A stretch of DNA of 64,000 nucleotides from Verrucomicrobiota bacterium (GTDB lineage: Bacteria > Verrucomicrobiota > Verrucomicrobiia > Opitutales > Puniceicoccaceae). The stretch covers positions 20,658-84,657 of the forward strand of contig JBCDMB010000014.1 of NCBI GenBank assembly GCA_038744685.1. Direction: 5' to 3'. Below are positions 26,456-34,814 of this stretch, in pieces (position 1 is the first letter of the stretch; every line of letters starts with the position of its first letter). The position numbers were made by a program, and so were the translations under genes. A model generated the notes under the pieces. The model was given only the letters and a program-made list of their open reading frames with translations, was not told where the DNA came from and ran no database searches.

Positions 26456-26485
26456 ACGTGACGTGGATCGTATAGTGGTTCGTGC

Positions 26486-27304
26486 TTACTTTCGCTTGGC
26501 CTGATCTAAGGCCTGATCGAAGGAGATTCGCGGGAAGATCCTGCATTTTCCTTTTTCAGTCGCATCGTAGATGGCTCTTCCGGACCTTCTGAAATAAAAA
26601 TCTGCCATGCGATAACCCAATTCAGAGCCTTCCAGATCCGGCAACTGCCAATTCATGCCTTTGAAATAATTTGGATCGAAATGGTTCGGGTCGTCGTTTT
26701 CCATTTTCTGGAGTTCGTTAGTATTTCCTTGGGCCTTAAAGTTATGATCCATGCCTAGGATGAAGACATTCTGAAATCCGAAATAAAAAGCCATCTGAAG
26801 CGCGACGTAAGTAACGGTATAGGATTCATTGAATCGGTCATTCAAGCCTGTCGCAAATGCGGGGATGGTTCTTTCGGCAAAGAGAAGGTGGATATTTTTC
26901 GGGAGGGAGAACCTGCCAGACTTGAAATCATCTCTAAAGACACGTGATGTGCTGTGATGCGAAAGAAAAGTCGGCCAAGGCGTTTCCCGAAAACGGTCGA
27001 ATCCCTGCTCAATGACATGTCGATTCACCGCTACTTGGAAGGTTAGATCTAGGTTTCTCTTGTCCGTTAGCAGGTAAATCTTGTTGAGGCCAATGATGTG
27101 GTAATTTCTAAGGTGCTCAGTATCTATGTCATTGAGCGAGGGGCCGTTGCAGAGAAGGAATGCGTCTTCGCCCTCATATTTTCCGGTAAAAGTGTCCGTC
27201 CAATAGGCGAAGTGCTTTTTCCAGTAAGCGTAAGTCTCTACGTTAGGTTTTCGGCGTTCGATCTCCCAGTCTATTCGCTTCTTTACTTTCTCGGCGAATT
27301 TCAT
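26486..27304 (-). CDS. MptE/Maf-like protein (DUF115 family)
   Basis: A 272-residue protein with the DUF115 signature DAFLLCNGPSLNDID (about 46-60) followed by IIGLNKIYLL and, later, NVFILGMDHNF. The family includes archaeal MptE pyrophosphokinases and the Maf proteins that transfer CMP-activated nonulosonic acids to flagellin. The longer frame to 27391 is rejected because ATG at 27302-27304 overlaps the upstream stop (ATGA). Directly following a CMP-sugar synthetase gene, it is a plausible transferase for that activated sugar, though a pterin-type role cannot be excluded. Confidence 0.78.
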   Translation of the reverse strand: MKFAEKVKKRIDWEIERRKPNVETYAYWKKHFAYWTDTFTGKYEGEDAFLLCNGPSLNDIDTEHLRNYHIIGLNKIYLLTDKRNLDLTFQVAVNRHVIEQGFDRFRETPWPTFLSHHSTSRVFRDDFKSGRFSLPKNIHLLFAERTIPAFATGLNDRFNESYTVTYVALQMAFYFGFQNVFILGMDHNFKAQGNTNELQKMENDDPNHFDPNYFKGMNWQLPDLEGSELGYRMADFYFRRSGRAIYDATEKGKCRIFPRISFDQALDQAKRK

Positions 27305-28035
27305 CGTGCGACTCTCTTTTGACGCACTGAATGATCCTGGTAGGATAACGCAACGTAATGGGAGAGGGCGATGATTTCGGCAAGATGCCACCCTGTAGCA
27401 TCATCAATATCAGCAGATTCGAGATGCGGGGTCTCAAACATTTGAGGTCTAGCCCCGATTCGAGCACCCGTCTCCGCAAAGCTACCACGATTAAAAATAT
27501 AGAGATTGGAGTTTTCCTCATACCAAGGCTCTAAGTCCTGAGTGCGAACTAGATTATCGGGATCATGATTCACTGGACTACCATCTTCGCGGTAGAACCG
27601 GGTCTGATATCGGTTCACTGAAAACAAACTGTCGAATCCATCTTTCCGACTCTGCAGATAAGATTCGTAAGCGGCCTGTATCGTGGCCGCTCTAAGCAAA
27701 GGATTTGTCGTATGCGTCATCAGATAGGTTGCCGAGCGAATAGCATCCAAATCGTCAGCCAATACTCTATTCATACTAACCATGTCCCCGCAAATCTCTG
27801 GCTTACGATCTCGTATAAGAACACGTTTAGAATCAGTGAGTCCGTTCTCTGCGAGTATCTCACGGGCATCTGTATTGATAACGACGAGATCGATTTCTTC
27901 GATCTCCAGCAAAGTGTCGAGTATCCAACGAAACAGAGGGCGACCCGCGAAATTACGAAAATTCTTCCCTTTGACACGGTCGCTGTTTGCTTTCATCGGA
28001 AGCAAAGCGATTAGGCTGTGCGACTCTTGGGTCAT
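27301..28035 (-). CDS. CMP-sugar synthetase (NeuA/KdsB-like cytidylyltransferase)
   Basis: A 244-residue cytidylyltransferase expected to couple CMP to a 2-keto-3-deoxy sugar acid. The CTP-binding N-terminus is ALLPMKANSDRVKGKNFRNF (9-28). RPLFRWILDTLLE, then VVINTDAREIL and THTTNPLLRAATIQ follow in the family order. ATGA overlaps tie it to the aldolase gene upstream and the MptE-like gene downstream. No NeuB/PseI synthase gene lies nearby, so the substrate is probably made by the adjacent aldolase. Confidence 0.85.
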   Translation of the reverse strand: MTQESHSLIALLPMKANSDRVKGKNFRNFAGRPLFRWILDTLLEIEEIDLVVINTDAREILAENGLTDSKRVLIRDRKPEICGDMVSMNRVLADDLDAIRSATYLMTHTTNPLLRAATIQAAYESYLQSRKDGFDSLFSVNRYQTRFYREDGSPVNHDPDNLVRTQDLEPWYEENSNLYIFNRGSFAETGARIGARPQMFETPHLESADIDDATGWHLAEIIALSHYVALSYQDHSVRQKRVAR

Positions 28036-28808
28036 CGGTTTAGTTCATTTCTTATGGTTGCCAAGCCGTCTTGACAGGCTGTTGTGAGCATCGTGATGTC
28101 CAGACTGTATGCTATAAAGCGATAACCGTCATGGTAGCAAGCAACCGCTTGTTCCGGTGCTGGCGCAACAACATGAAGACCCGGCACTATTTTGTGTCGC
28201 TCGCATGCATTAAGAATTTCATCGCGCGACCTGATGTATTCAGGGTGTTCGAACTGCCCTGTGAGGCCCATAGACGCAGTTAGATCATATGGGCCAATGA
28301 ACGCAGCATCAACGCCATCTACAGACAAGATAGCATCAATATTCCGAACCGCTTCGATGTGCTCAACTTGCACCGCCAATAGAATATCATCATTGGCGCG
28401 TTCACATTCATCGGCCAAACGCATCCCGTAGTCATTAGCACGACAAAAACCAACCCCTCTCAGGCCGACAGGTGGATACTTCGTAGCCTGCACGAGCAAT
28501 TCAGCCTCTTCTTTGGTCCGAACCAGAGGCGCAACGACACCTTGCGCACCAGCATCAAGGTAACGTTTGACCAAAGCATAGTCGACTCCATGTAATCGTA
28601 CAATAGCGGCACAATTTCGGTTCCCCGAACGGATTGCTTGAAAGAGTTGCTGCGTCTGAGGCAGGTCGACTGCAGAATGCTCTGCATCTACGCAGATAAA
28701 GTCAAAACCGGCGGCAGCCATAAGCTCGGCCACAATCGGGCTACCGGAATTCAGCCAACTACCGATAGAAGGTTTACCTTGGAGAAGGCTCTCTCTTAAA
28801 TTAACCAT
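28032..28808 (-). CDS. HpcH/HpaI-family class II pyruvate aldolase
   Basis: A 258-residue metal-dependent aldolase that reversibly joins pyruvate to an aldehyde, making a 2-keto-3-deoxy (4-hydroxy) acid. Visible signatures are FDFICVDAEHSAVDL (about 35-49, catalytic His), VRLHGVDYALVKRYLDAGAQ (substrate Arg), VQVEHIEAV (metal-binding Glu) and FIGPYDLTASMG. In catabolic clusters it degrades homoprotocatechuate products. Here its neighbours are a CMP-sugar synthetase and a YhcH protein, so a biosynthetic role is inferred. Confidence 0.9.
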   Translation of the reverse strand: MVNLRESLLQGKPSIGSWLNSGSPIVAELMAAAGFDFICVDAEHSAVDLPQTQQLFQAIRSGNRNCAAIVRLHGVDYALVKRYLDAGAQGVVAPLVRTKEEAELLVQATKYPPVGLRGVGFCRANDYGMRLADECERANDDILLAVQVEHIEAVRNIDAILSVDGVDAAFIGPYDLTASMGLTGQFEHPEYIRSRDEILNACERHKIVPGLHVVAPAPEQAVACYHDGYRFIAYSLDITMLTTACQDGLATIRNELNR

Positions 28809-29275
28809 TACATGAGAAGATCGATATCGATTTTCACAACTAATTTTCGGACTAGTGCGGGTTCTTGAAGCGCGACCTTAGGACGTTGTGCGTCTCCCGG
28901 AAAGAAGACGCAAAAACCACTTCCGCTTATTCGCAAAGTGCAGGCTTCAGCTGCTGGCTTATGAAAGAGTAAATCCTTATCCGGATCATATTCGCCATCA
29001 CTTTCCAGATTAGCTCGATTCAGATAGTCGATACCTTCCAGACCCTCTATTGTGTATTGTAAATCAACGTTGCGTCGATGGCTCTCAAAACGGCAGTTTT
29101 CACGAGGCTCAGTGGCATACGACTGGACGTTCACAAACATTGATTCCCCTCTCAATTGATGGATGCCGAGTTCGGAATTCGCAGCGTGCTTCTTGATCCA
29201 ACCGAAGGCCTCCGCCCATATCGGCCCAAGCAAAAAAGACTCAAGTTGGGGATCGTTTAGATTTGCTGGAATCAT
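28808..29275 (-). CDS. YhcH/YjgK/YiaL-family protein (DUF386, anomerase-like)
   Basis: A 155-residue beta-barrel protein of the DUF386 family. E. coli YhcH (NanQ) opens the ring of sialic acid; others act on uronates. Signatures are HQLRGESMFVNVQSYAT, FESHRRNVDLQYTIEGLE and FCVFFPGDAQRPKV, which contain the conserved metal-binding Glu/His residues. It is the first gene of the tight four-gene block, with its stop overlapping the aldolase ATG by one base. It is a plausible partner for a keto-sugar acid pathway. Confidence 0.88.
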   Translation of the reverse strand: MIPANLNDPQLESFLLGPIWAEAFGWIKKHAANSELGIHQLRGESMFVNVQSYATEPRENCRFESHRRNVDLQYTIEGLEGIDYLNRANLESDGEYDPDKDLLFHKPAAEACTLRISGSGFCVFFPGDAQRPKVALQEPALVRKLVVKIDIDLLM

Positions 29276-29361
29276 GGCGTAGAGAAGGAAGTGTGTGGTT
29301 CCAGTCCCTACTGGGCGTCAGTGAACCTCTAGAATTCTTGAGCCTGTAGGCGAATCTTGAT

Positions 29362-30120
29362 TTAAAAGAAGTATTTATAATATGCATCGAGCATTCGTAT
29401 TTTAAACTTAAGGTAAGGATTTACTTTAAGTATATTTTTTAACTGCTCTGTTGAGGTTCTGAATTTTCCTCTTGTGCTGTGGTCGCGGAGTAGTCTTTTT
29501 TCAAGATCGGATAGATGGCTATTTTCCCACCTTACTCTTAAGAACTGTGCAATTTTGAGATTCTCTTCAAAGAAGTTATTGAGGTAATTTTCGTAGTTAG
29601 TTTTATAAATTTTTAAGCCATCGATTTTTTCCAGGTGCTTCAAGAACGAAAGTTCTCTTAAGAAGTGTTTGACAATCTCAGAAAAACTCATACCCCAATA
29701 CCAGTGAGCTCTCTCCTGGTAGTTTATGAATGATTGTATTGAAGACGAGGGCTTTCTGGTCATCACGACTACAGTTAAGTTAACTTCTGTTGTTAGAAGA
29801 TTTAGAATAGATGCTTTTGAGAAGTTTATAAAATGGGGATGAATCTTTTCTAACTCGTATATTGGATTGCATTTTTCTTTTAGTAGAATGTTTTCCATGT
29901 ATCCATACTGATTAGGATTGACTTCTAAATGATCAGATTCAAAACCATTCTCTTTGGTGAGATCTTTTGGGTATCTTCTCCTAGCGTTATCTGCACCCAG
30001 TAATCTAAAGTTTTTCCAACTATGCGAGACTGTGATAGACTGATTTGAGCGAAGGACATCGAAGAGAAGGGTGCTTCCACTTCTTTGTGTAGTGACTAGT
30101 AAAAGTAATTTAGTTTTCAC
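29362..30120 (-). CDS. Sulfotransferase, third of three
   Basis: A 252-residue protein beginning MKTKLLLLVTTQRSGSTLLF, whose TQRSGSTL is the 5'-phosphosulfate loop. VVVMTRKPSSSIQSFINY is the 3'-phosphate segment. The LRDHSTRGKF region near the end is typical of Sulfotransfer-type enzymes. The gene is markedly AT-rich and lysine-rich compared with the rest of the locus, suggesting a different origin. Confidence 0.82.
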   Translation of the reverse strand: MKTKLLLLVTTQRSGSTLLFDVLRSNQSITVSHSWKNFRLLGADNARRRYPKDLTKENGFESDHLEVNPNQYGYMENILLKEKCNPIYELEKIHPHFINFSKASILNLLTTEVNLTVVVMTRKPSSSIQSFINYQERAHWYWGMSFSEIVKHFLRELSFLKHLEKIDGLKIYKTNYENYLNNFFEENLKIAQFLRVRWENSHLSDLEKRLLRDHSTRGKFRTSTEQLKNILKVNPYLKFKIRMLDAYYKYFF

Positions 30121-30164
30121 AAGAGCGGGAGATCAAAATTATTGTTCTTTCCAAAGACTAGAGT

Positions 30165-31457
30165 TCAATCATTTCGGAACTCTTCGATCTTTGCTTTCAT
30201 TATTGGTGTGTAGGGTGCTCCGTGCCAGCCTTCCCCTTCAATTTGTAACGTCATAGCTTTGTGTATCATTGAAATGTGATATTTGTATAGTTCATCTTCG
30301 AAAAGATTCAAATTAATCCAATAACACCCTGGACATAAGTTGATGTGTTCAAAAGAAAGTGATAGATTAATGTCCGAGTCAGGAATTTTTTCGTTGATTC
30401 TCGTTCGTGATTGCGCCAAAACTTCACCTCTTTGATTTTCAAATCCAACTTGAATGGCTTTTATTTGAAATGAACTCCGGGAAGTAATCGAGAACTCAAG
30501 ATTGAGAGGATTATCGAACTGTGTAGTTACTGAATTCGCGCATGATATACTTAGCAATCCTGAGGCCTTTTTGGTTTCTTTTTTCGGTTCCATATCGAGT
30601 ATGGAATTCGTATAAAGATCTAGTATTTGTTTTGTTTCGCCTGTTTCTTTTATTCTCCCAGCCTCTAACCATATTGCCCTTTCGCATATCCGGGAAACTT
30701 GGTTCATTTGATGAGAAACGAAAATAACGGCGGAGTCTTTTAGTAGCCGGGAGACTCTCTCGAGGGATTTGGCCCTGAAGGCTGCATCTCCGACGGCAAG
30801 CACTTCATCAAGAATGAGAACATCAGGTTTAGCCATTATTGCGATGGAGAAGCCAAGCCTTATTTGCATGCCTGAGCTGTAACTCTGCACTGGGGTATCT
30901 ATAAATTCTTCGATCTCAGCAAAGGAAACAATTTCATCGAAATTTGATTTGAGCTCATTTTTAGAAATCCCAAGGACTGAACCGTTAACGTAAATGTTCT
31001 CTCTACCCGTCAGCACCGGATTGAAACCCGCTCCGAGAGCAATCAGTGCCCCGACTCGTCCTCTCATGGTGATTTTTCCAAAATCCGGCTTGATCAGCCC
31101 ATTGAGCATTTTTAGCAGGGTGGTTTTCCCTGCTCCGTTGTGACCGATCAGGCCGAGGCACTCTCCTCTGCGGAGCTCGAAGGAAATCCCCTGATTAGCC
31201 CAGAATTCGCTTTGCCGAAGGGGACGGGGCTCGGGTGACCTGGTGGGGCTTGTTTGGACTCCTCCCCGTTCCTCCGCAGAAGTCCCCGGCTTCCTTCCCC
31301 AAGCGAAGAGGTCTCTTGTCGTGTCTTTGAGGCCATACCAGAGGGACTTTCTTAGATCCCGGCAGAAAATCTTGCCGATATTTTCGACTTTGACGAGGAC
31401 TTCGTCGGTCGACTTCGCCGATGAGTTTAAGTGGTCAGTTGAAGTTGAGGATTTCAA
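30165..31457 (-). CDS. wzt: ABC transporter ATP-binding protein, Wzt type
   Basis: A 430-residue ATPase of the polysaccharide ABC exporter. Walker A is GHNGAGKT (105-112), the signature YSSGMQIRL (193-201), Walker B DVLILDEVLAVGD (212-224) and the switch His is in IFVSHQMNQ. A C-terminal domain of about 130 residues follows (from about 300), as in Wzt proteins that recognise the end of their own polysaccharide. About 28 low-complexity residues (RKPGTSAEERGGVQTSPTRS and on, about 55-82) are inserted before the first domain strand. It pairs with the permease at 31901. Confidence 0.92.
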   Translation of the reverse strand: MKSSTSTDHLNSSAKSTDEVLVKVENIGKIFCRDLRKSLWYGLKDTTRDLFAWGRKPGTSAEERGGVQTSPTRSPEPRPLRQSEFWANQGISFELRRGECLGLIGHNGAGKTTLLKMLNGLIKPDFGKITMRGRVGALIALGAGFNPVLTGRENIYVNGSVLGISKNELKSNFDEIVSFAEIEEFIDTPVQSYSSGMQIRLGFSIAIMAKPDVLILDEVLAVGDAAFRAKSLERVSRLLKDSAVIFVSHQMNQVSRICERAIWLEAGRIKETGETKQILDLYTNSILDMEPKKETKKASGLLSISCANSVTTQFDNPLNLEFSITSRSSFQIKAIQVGFENQRGEVLAQSRTRINEKIPDSDINLSLSFEHINLCPGCYWINLNLFEDELYKYHISMIHKAMTLQIEGEGWHGAPYTPIMKAKIEEFRND

Positions 31458-31900
31458 AGCGCTTTAGTGATCTCGAGGAATGACTGTCAGACTTCAGATG
31501 AAACCGGAGTTTTAACCTCTAGCGACTTGCGGAGACAAGGAGTATGCGTGCAGTTTCGCGAAAGTTATTAATCTACTACTTTGCGATTCGGATATTAAAA
31601 TAGGAGAATTACTGTCCTATCATTTTTCGCGTGCTATTTTCGCCTACCGACCCTTGAGCATAGCAAAGAAAATATTTAAACTCCAGTGCTCTATACCTTT
31701 GGCAACGTTTGACAGAACTTAAAGAATTGAACGCGTGGGATGGTTTCGGAATCCAAGGATTTCTAGAACTTCCTCGACTCAAAACTTCGACCGACAGATC
31801 TGTAGATCTCTGCGAAAGCTTTAAATTTTCGAAACTGGAATCTTGTGCTGCTACTTCAACATCAACTTTTCTCTTAGACAAAATGCCTCCCCGGCAGCCT
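31458..31900. other. Gene-free 443-base interval inside the ABC exporter operon
   Basis: It separates the permease gene from the ATPase gene, which are usually adjacent. Open frames on both strands here have no recognisable motifs and odd composition. No octamer array and no clear hairpin was found. A degraded insertion is possible, but nothing can be named. Confidence 0.5.
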
Positions 31901-32752
31901 CTACATCCCCATCCTTTCGATAAGGCGGGGCATTGAAATGTGCAGGACAGTCCAAGCGATGAGAAGCAGAACGAAAGCGGTGAGGGTGATGAGGACACTT
32001 TCGGAAAGATAAAGAAGCGGTGATCCCGTAAGCAGCTCCCGACCCGTCTCCAACAGGTAAGTGGTCGGATTTAATTTGTGGACAATGGCTAAGATTCCTG
32101 CGGTGGCGATCGGATAAACGACCGGAGCCGCATACATGAGGAATTGTCCCAGAACCTGCAGGCCACGCCCAATGTCGGTGTAAAGTAACCCTATGGGAGC
32201 CAAGAGGGTGCCAAAGGATGTGCCAAGAAGGACGATAGCCAGATACGCTACGGGAAAGAAAACAGCTGTCCATCCCGGTATCAGACCTACAAAAGCAAAG
32301 ACTGGAATCAAAAGGGTTAAACGAACAGCAGAAATGACAGAAGTTTCCATGATCCCGGCAATCACTGGTGCACTGCGGTGAAAGTTGATCTTCGTAAGCA
32401 TGGACTTTGAGGTCTCCAATGCTTGTATTGGTTTGAGCATACCATCCAAGAAGGCTTGCCAGAGGAGAGTGCCAATCATGACAAAGGCAGGGTACGGGAT
32501 TCCAGTTTCGGCCACACGAACCACGCCGGAACGATTCAGGAAGAACCAAACCAGAGTGGTAGCAATCGGTGGGAATAACAACCATGTGTAACCGAGAGCG
32601 CTTTGTCTGAACTGTGCTTTGATGTTTCGCTTGAAGAGCGCGAAGGCCAGCTCGCGGGACCCTAACAATTCATCTTTTAATTCTGTAAAAAGGCGACGTT
32701 TGTCCCTAAACAGCGAATCGGGACTATAGGTGGTTACTGGGAGGTTGGGCAT
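31901..32752 (-). CDS. wzm: ABC-2 type polysaccharide export permease, Wzm type
   Basis: A 283-residue inner-membrane protein with six hydrophobic helices. The N-terminal cytoplasmic part is LFKRNIKAQFRQSALGYTWL (about 38-57), the coupling region typical of Wzm/TagG-type permeases, and the last helix pair ends LIAWTVLHISMPRLIERMG. With the ATPase it would move the finished or lipid-linked glycan across the inner membrane. An octamer array begins five bases upstream of the start codon. Confidence 0.9.
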   Translation of the reverse strand: MPNLPVTTYSPDSLFRDKRRLFTELKDELLGSRELAFALFKRNIKAQFRQSALGYTWLLFPPIATTLVWFFLNRSGVVRVAETGIPYPAFVMIGTLLWQAFLDGMLKPIQALETSKSMLTKINFHRSAPVIAGIMETSVISAVRLTLLIPVFAFVGLIPGWTAVFFPVAYLAIVLLGTSFGTLLAPIGLLYTDIGRGLQVLGQFLMYAAPVVYPIATAGILAIVHKLNPTTYLLETGRELLTGSPLLYLSESVLITLTAFVLLLIAWTVLHISMPRLIERMGM

Positions 32753-32757
32753 TTTTT

Positions 32758-32997
32758 GGTGAGACGGTCAGACGGTTAGTCAGTTAGACGGTGAAAGCTG
32801 AAAGAAGAGAGCGGTTAGACCCTTCTACGCTCTGCGAGCTACGCAGGGCAAGCGGTGAGTCGGTTAGTCAGTGAGCCAGTCAGTCAGTGGGGAGAGTTGA
32901 GAGCAGTGGGACGGTTAGTCAGTTAGTCAGTGAGTCGGTTAGTCAGTGTGGAGAGATGAAAGCTGAAAGTTGAGAGTCGAGAACAGTGAAACCGTTG
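32758..32997. repeat. Octamer array with embedded 36-bp module
   Basis: GGTGAGAC / GGTCAGAC / GGTTAGTC / AGTTAGAC octamers, with a CCCTTCTACGCTCTGCGAGC... module at 32820-32855 and GAAAGCTGAAAG-type purine units. It fills the gap between the nucleotidyltransferase gene and the permease gene, directly 5' of the latter. Confidence 0.82.
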
Positions 32998-33013
32998 GAT
33001 GTAGTATCTGAAA

Positions 33014-33754
33014 TCAGGTTTTGGTGCGTAGTTGGTGAAGTTCTTTGATCAGGGGTGCCCAGTAGGCTTCGTCTGCAAGCTCTATGGATCGCCGTTCTTC
33101 CTGTAGTTGAGTTCTCGCTCTCTCGGTTTGCTTTTGGAGAAGTGTTGCGAGAACGGGTCTGGATTCGCTTAGTTCCCCGCTTTGGACCGGAAACCTCTCT
33201 ACCAGAGAACTGAGAAAAGAGAGATCGAACGATTCGGTGAGCCAAAACCGTATTGATGGCTCATCCGGTTTCTCCGCGTTAGCGAGGTAGTGCGCCTCGA
33301 CCAAGCGGTTCGTCATTGGCCAATCTTTGTCTCGCTGCGTTCGCTTTGCGGCTATCAAATCGCCGATTGAGAGAAGATCTAACTCCAGATTTTCAATTGT
33401 GAAGGAGGTTCGTCTTTCCCATAAAATCTCGAAAGAATCTACTCCCCTCATCCGGGTCATAATGTCGATCCGAAGCCGATGCATTTCCGGGAGATGGGAT
33501 CGGAAATGGACGGCATGACCCCGCTCAAGATACTTACGTTCGAAAGGAGGTACTGCGATTACAGTGGCATTCAGCTCGGCGAGGGCTTTCCCCAGGGAAA
33601 AAAGGTTCTCTTCGTCGACTTGAATCGCCAGGTCAAGGTCACGACTGAATTCGGCTGCTCCGTAGAGCACGCAGGCTTGGCCGCCCATCATCAGCGAGCG
33701 CACGCCATTCCGCTTCATCGAAGAAAGGGCTCTGGTAATCGGGGTCGGGATCAC
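33014..33754 (-). CDS. Nucleotidyltransferase-fold protein (MNT/AbiEii-like, possible toxin)
   Basis: A 246-residue protein with the nucleotidyltransferase core RSLMMGGQACVLYGAAEFSR then DLDLAI (19-44), where the DLD acidic pair binds metal; IDIMTRMRG is the third acidic strand. Such proteins form two-gene toxin-antitoxin-like modules, and it overlaps a small upstream ORF (33639-33860) in another frame. The start could be ATG 33754 or 33718. It is flanked by octamer arrays on both sides. Confidence 0.72.
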   Translation of the reverse strand: MIPTPITRALSSMKRNGVRSLMMGGQACVLYGAAEFSRDLDLAIQVDEENLFSLGKALAELNATVIAVPPFERKYLERGHAVHFRSHLPEMHRLRIDIMTRMRGVDSFEILWERRTSFTIENLELDLLSIGDLIAAKRTQRDKDWPMTNRLVEAHYLANAEKPDEPSIRFWLTESFDLSFLSSLVERFPVQSGELSESRPVLATLLQKQTERARTQLQEERRSIELADEAYWAPLIKELHQLRTKT

Positions 33755-33860
33755 AGCTGCCTCCCATTGCGATGAATTGGGGCCAGAGGTCCATGCTGGC
33801 TTTGAACCGTTCGGTGGGTGTCATGCGGAACCATTCAAGCCACTCGTCTGAGGTTTCCAT
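33639..33860 (-). CDS. Small acidic protein paired with the nucleotidyltransferase
   Basis: A 73-residue ORF, METSDEWLEWFRMTPTERFK then LWPQFIAMGGSCDPDPDYQS and EAEWRALADDGRP. It resembles the small partner often seen before MNT-type nucleotidyltransferases, but I can offer no named family. The last 38 codons overlap the start of the next gene in a different frame, which is unusual in length (116 bp). Confidence 0.55.
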   Translation of the reverse strand: METSDEWLEWFRMTPTERFKASMDLWPQFIAMGGSCDPDPDYQSPFFDEAEWRALADDGRPSLRALRSSRIQS

Positions 33861-33912
33861 ATCTACAGTGAAAATAAAACAATTGCATGTCCGAAAATGC
33901 CAGTTGGATATC

Positions 33913-34075
33913 GGTGAAACGGTTCTGAATGTGAGAGCTGAAAGCGGTGAGTCGGTCAGTCAGTGAGACGGTGAGTCGGAGAAAGTTGAGGGAATAGCCG
34001 GGAGCGGGAAACGGTGAGGCAGTTGGTCCGCGAGACGGTCCTTCAGTGAAGAACTGAGAGTCGAGAGCGGTTATT
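33913..34075. repeat. Octamer array between two toxin-antitoxin-like modules
   Basis: GGTGAAAC / GGTGAGTC / GGTCAGTC / AGTGAGAC octamers with GAAAGCGG and GAGAGCGG units. It ends five bases before the stop codon of the PIN toxin gene at 34081. Confidence 0.78.
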
Positions 34076-34080
34076 CGGTA

Positions 34081-34524
34081 TTACTGTTCCAAGAAAGGGT
34101 TCCAGAGCTTATCAAAAGGAAAGGAGACAAAGTCCTTGGTGTTTGCGGTGGCGAAGTGAGTGACGCCGTTATGAAGGAGGGTAACCGCTAGTCTGGTATC
34201 AAAGATGCGCCTTCGGGGTGGGTTTTCATCGGAGAAAGGGTTCTTCCAGATTCTATCCATCAAACCGCCAGGGTAGTCGACGAGCCGCCAAGAGGAATTT
34301 GTGCGAAGATGGTTGATGATCTCCAGGGCCCGCTGGTGGTCGAGAGGATTTCGACAAATGGCGGGGTTTCTCAAAAGAACATAGGTCTCGACCAAGGTCA
34401 GCTCGCACAAAGCCACCGACTGAGATCCGGTTTGAAGATCTCCAAGGAATCTTCTGGCGGCGGCGTGATCGGGATGGGTTTCTTCGAGCGAGGGAAATAG
34501 AACATTCGTATCAAATGCTATCAT
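34081..34524 (-). CDS. vapC: PIN-domain toxin, VapC type (module 1)
   Basis: A 147-residue PIN-fold RNase. The acidic pocket begins MIAFDTNVLFPSLE (Asp5); ELTLVETYVLL carries the second acid, and RRIFDTRLAVTL with FATANTKDF the later ones. ATG at 34522-34524 is chosen because it overlaps the antitoxin stop (ATGA); the longer frame to 34566 is not needed. It would cleave RNA when not held by its antitoxin. Confidence 0.87.
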   Translation of the reverse strand: MIAFDTNVLFPSLEETHPDHAAARRFLGDLQTGSQSVALCELTLVETYVLLRNPAICRNPLDHQRALEIINHLRTNSSWRLVDYPGGLMDRIWKNPFSDENPPRRRIFDTRLAVTLLHNGVTHFATANTKDFVSFPFDKLWNPFLEQ

Positions 34525-34775
34525 TTCATCCGACCTACGGCATCGATGGCGTGTTCTTCCCGCCAATTTTTATCCGCAAACGGATCTTTCACCAGACCGA
34601 CGGAGACGGTCGGCAAGGTCCAAGGCTCTTTTTGCGCGGAACGATTGGGGTAGGAAGGGATTATTCCTTCGAGTCCGCGGCGGACCACCTCAGCAAGGCT
34701 CATTTCATACTGCTGAGAAATCCGCTTCGCCTCATGGTATAGAGTGTCGGGTAATTGAACTTGTGTTTTGATCAT
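34521..34775 (-). CDS. vapB: Ribbon-helix-helix antitoxin, VapB type (module 1)
   Basis: An 84-residue antitoxin. MIKTQVQLPDTLYHEAKRIS with MSLAEVVRRGLEG is a ribbon-helix-helix DNA-binding fold. The C-terminal part (from about 50, VGLVKDPFADKNWREEHA) would wrap the PIN toxin. It likely represses its own promoter, upstream of 34775. The toxin gene is coupled by ATGA. Confidence 0.85.
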   Translation of the reverse strand: MIKTQVQLPDTLYHEAKRISQQYEMSLAEVVRRGLEGIIPSYPNRSAQKEPWTLPTVSVGLVKDPFADKNWREEHAIDAVGRMK

Positions 34776-34814
34776 GATGGCAATTTACAACCATTGATTA
34801 ATTGTGTCAAATAG

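Noticed and set aside
31609..31998. 129-codon minus-strand frame in the Wzm-Wzt gap
   Set aside because: Odd composition, overlaps the end of the permease gene in another frame, no recognisable motif.
32758..32997. CRISPR array
   Set aside because: Repeats are octamers with no 20-40 bp spacers and no cas genes in the window.
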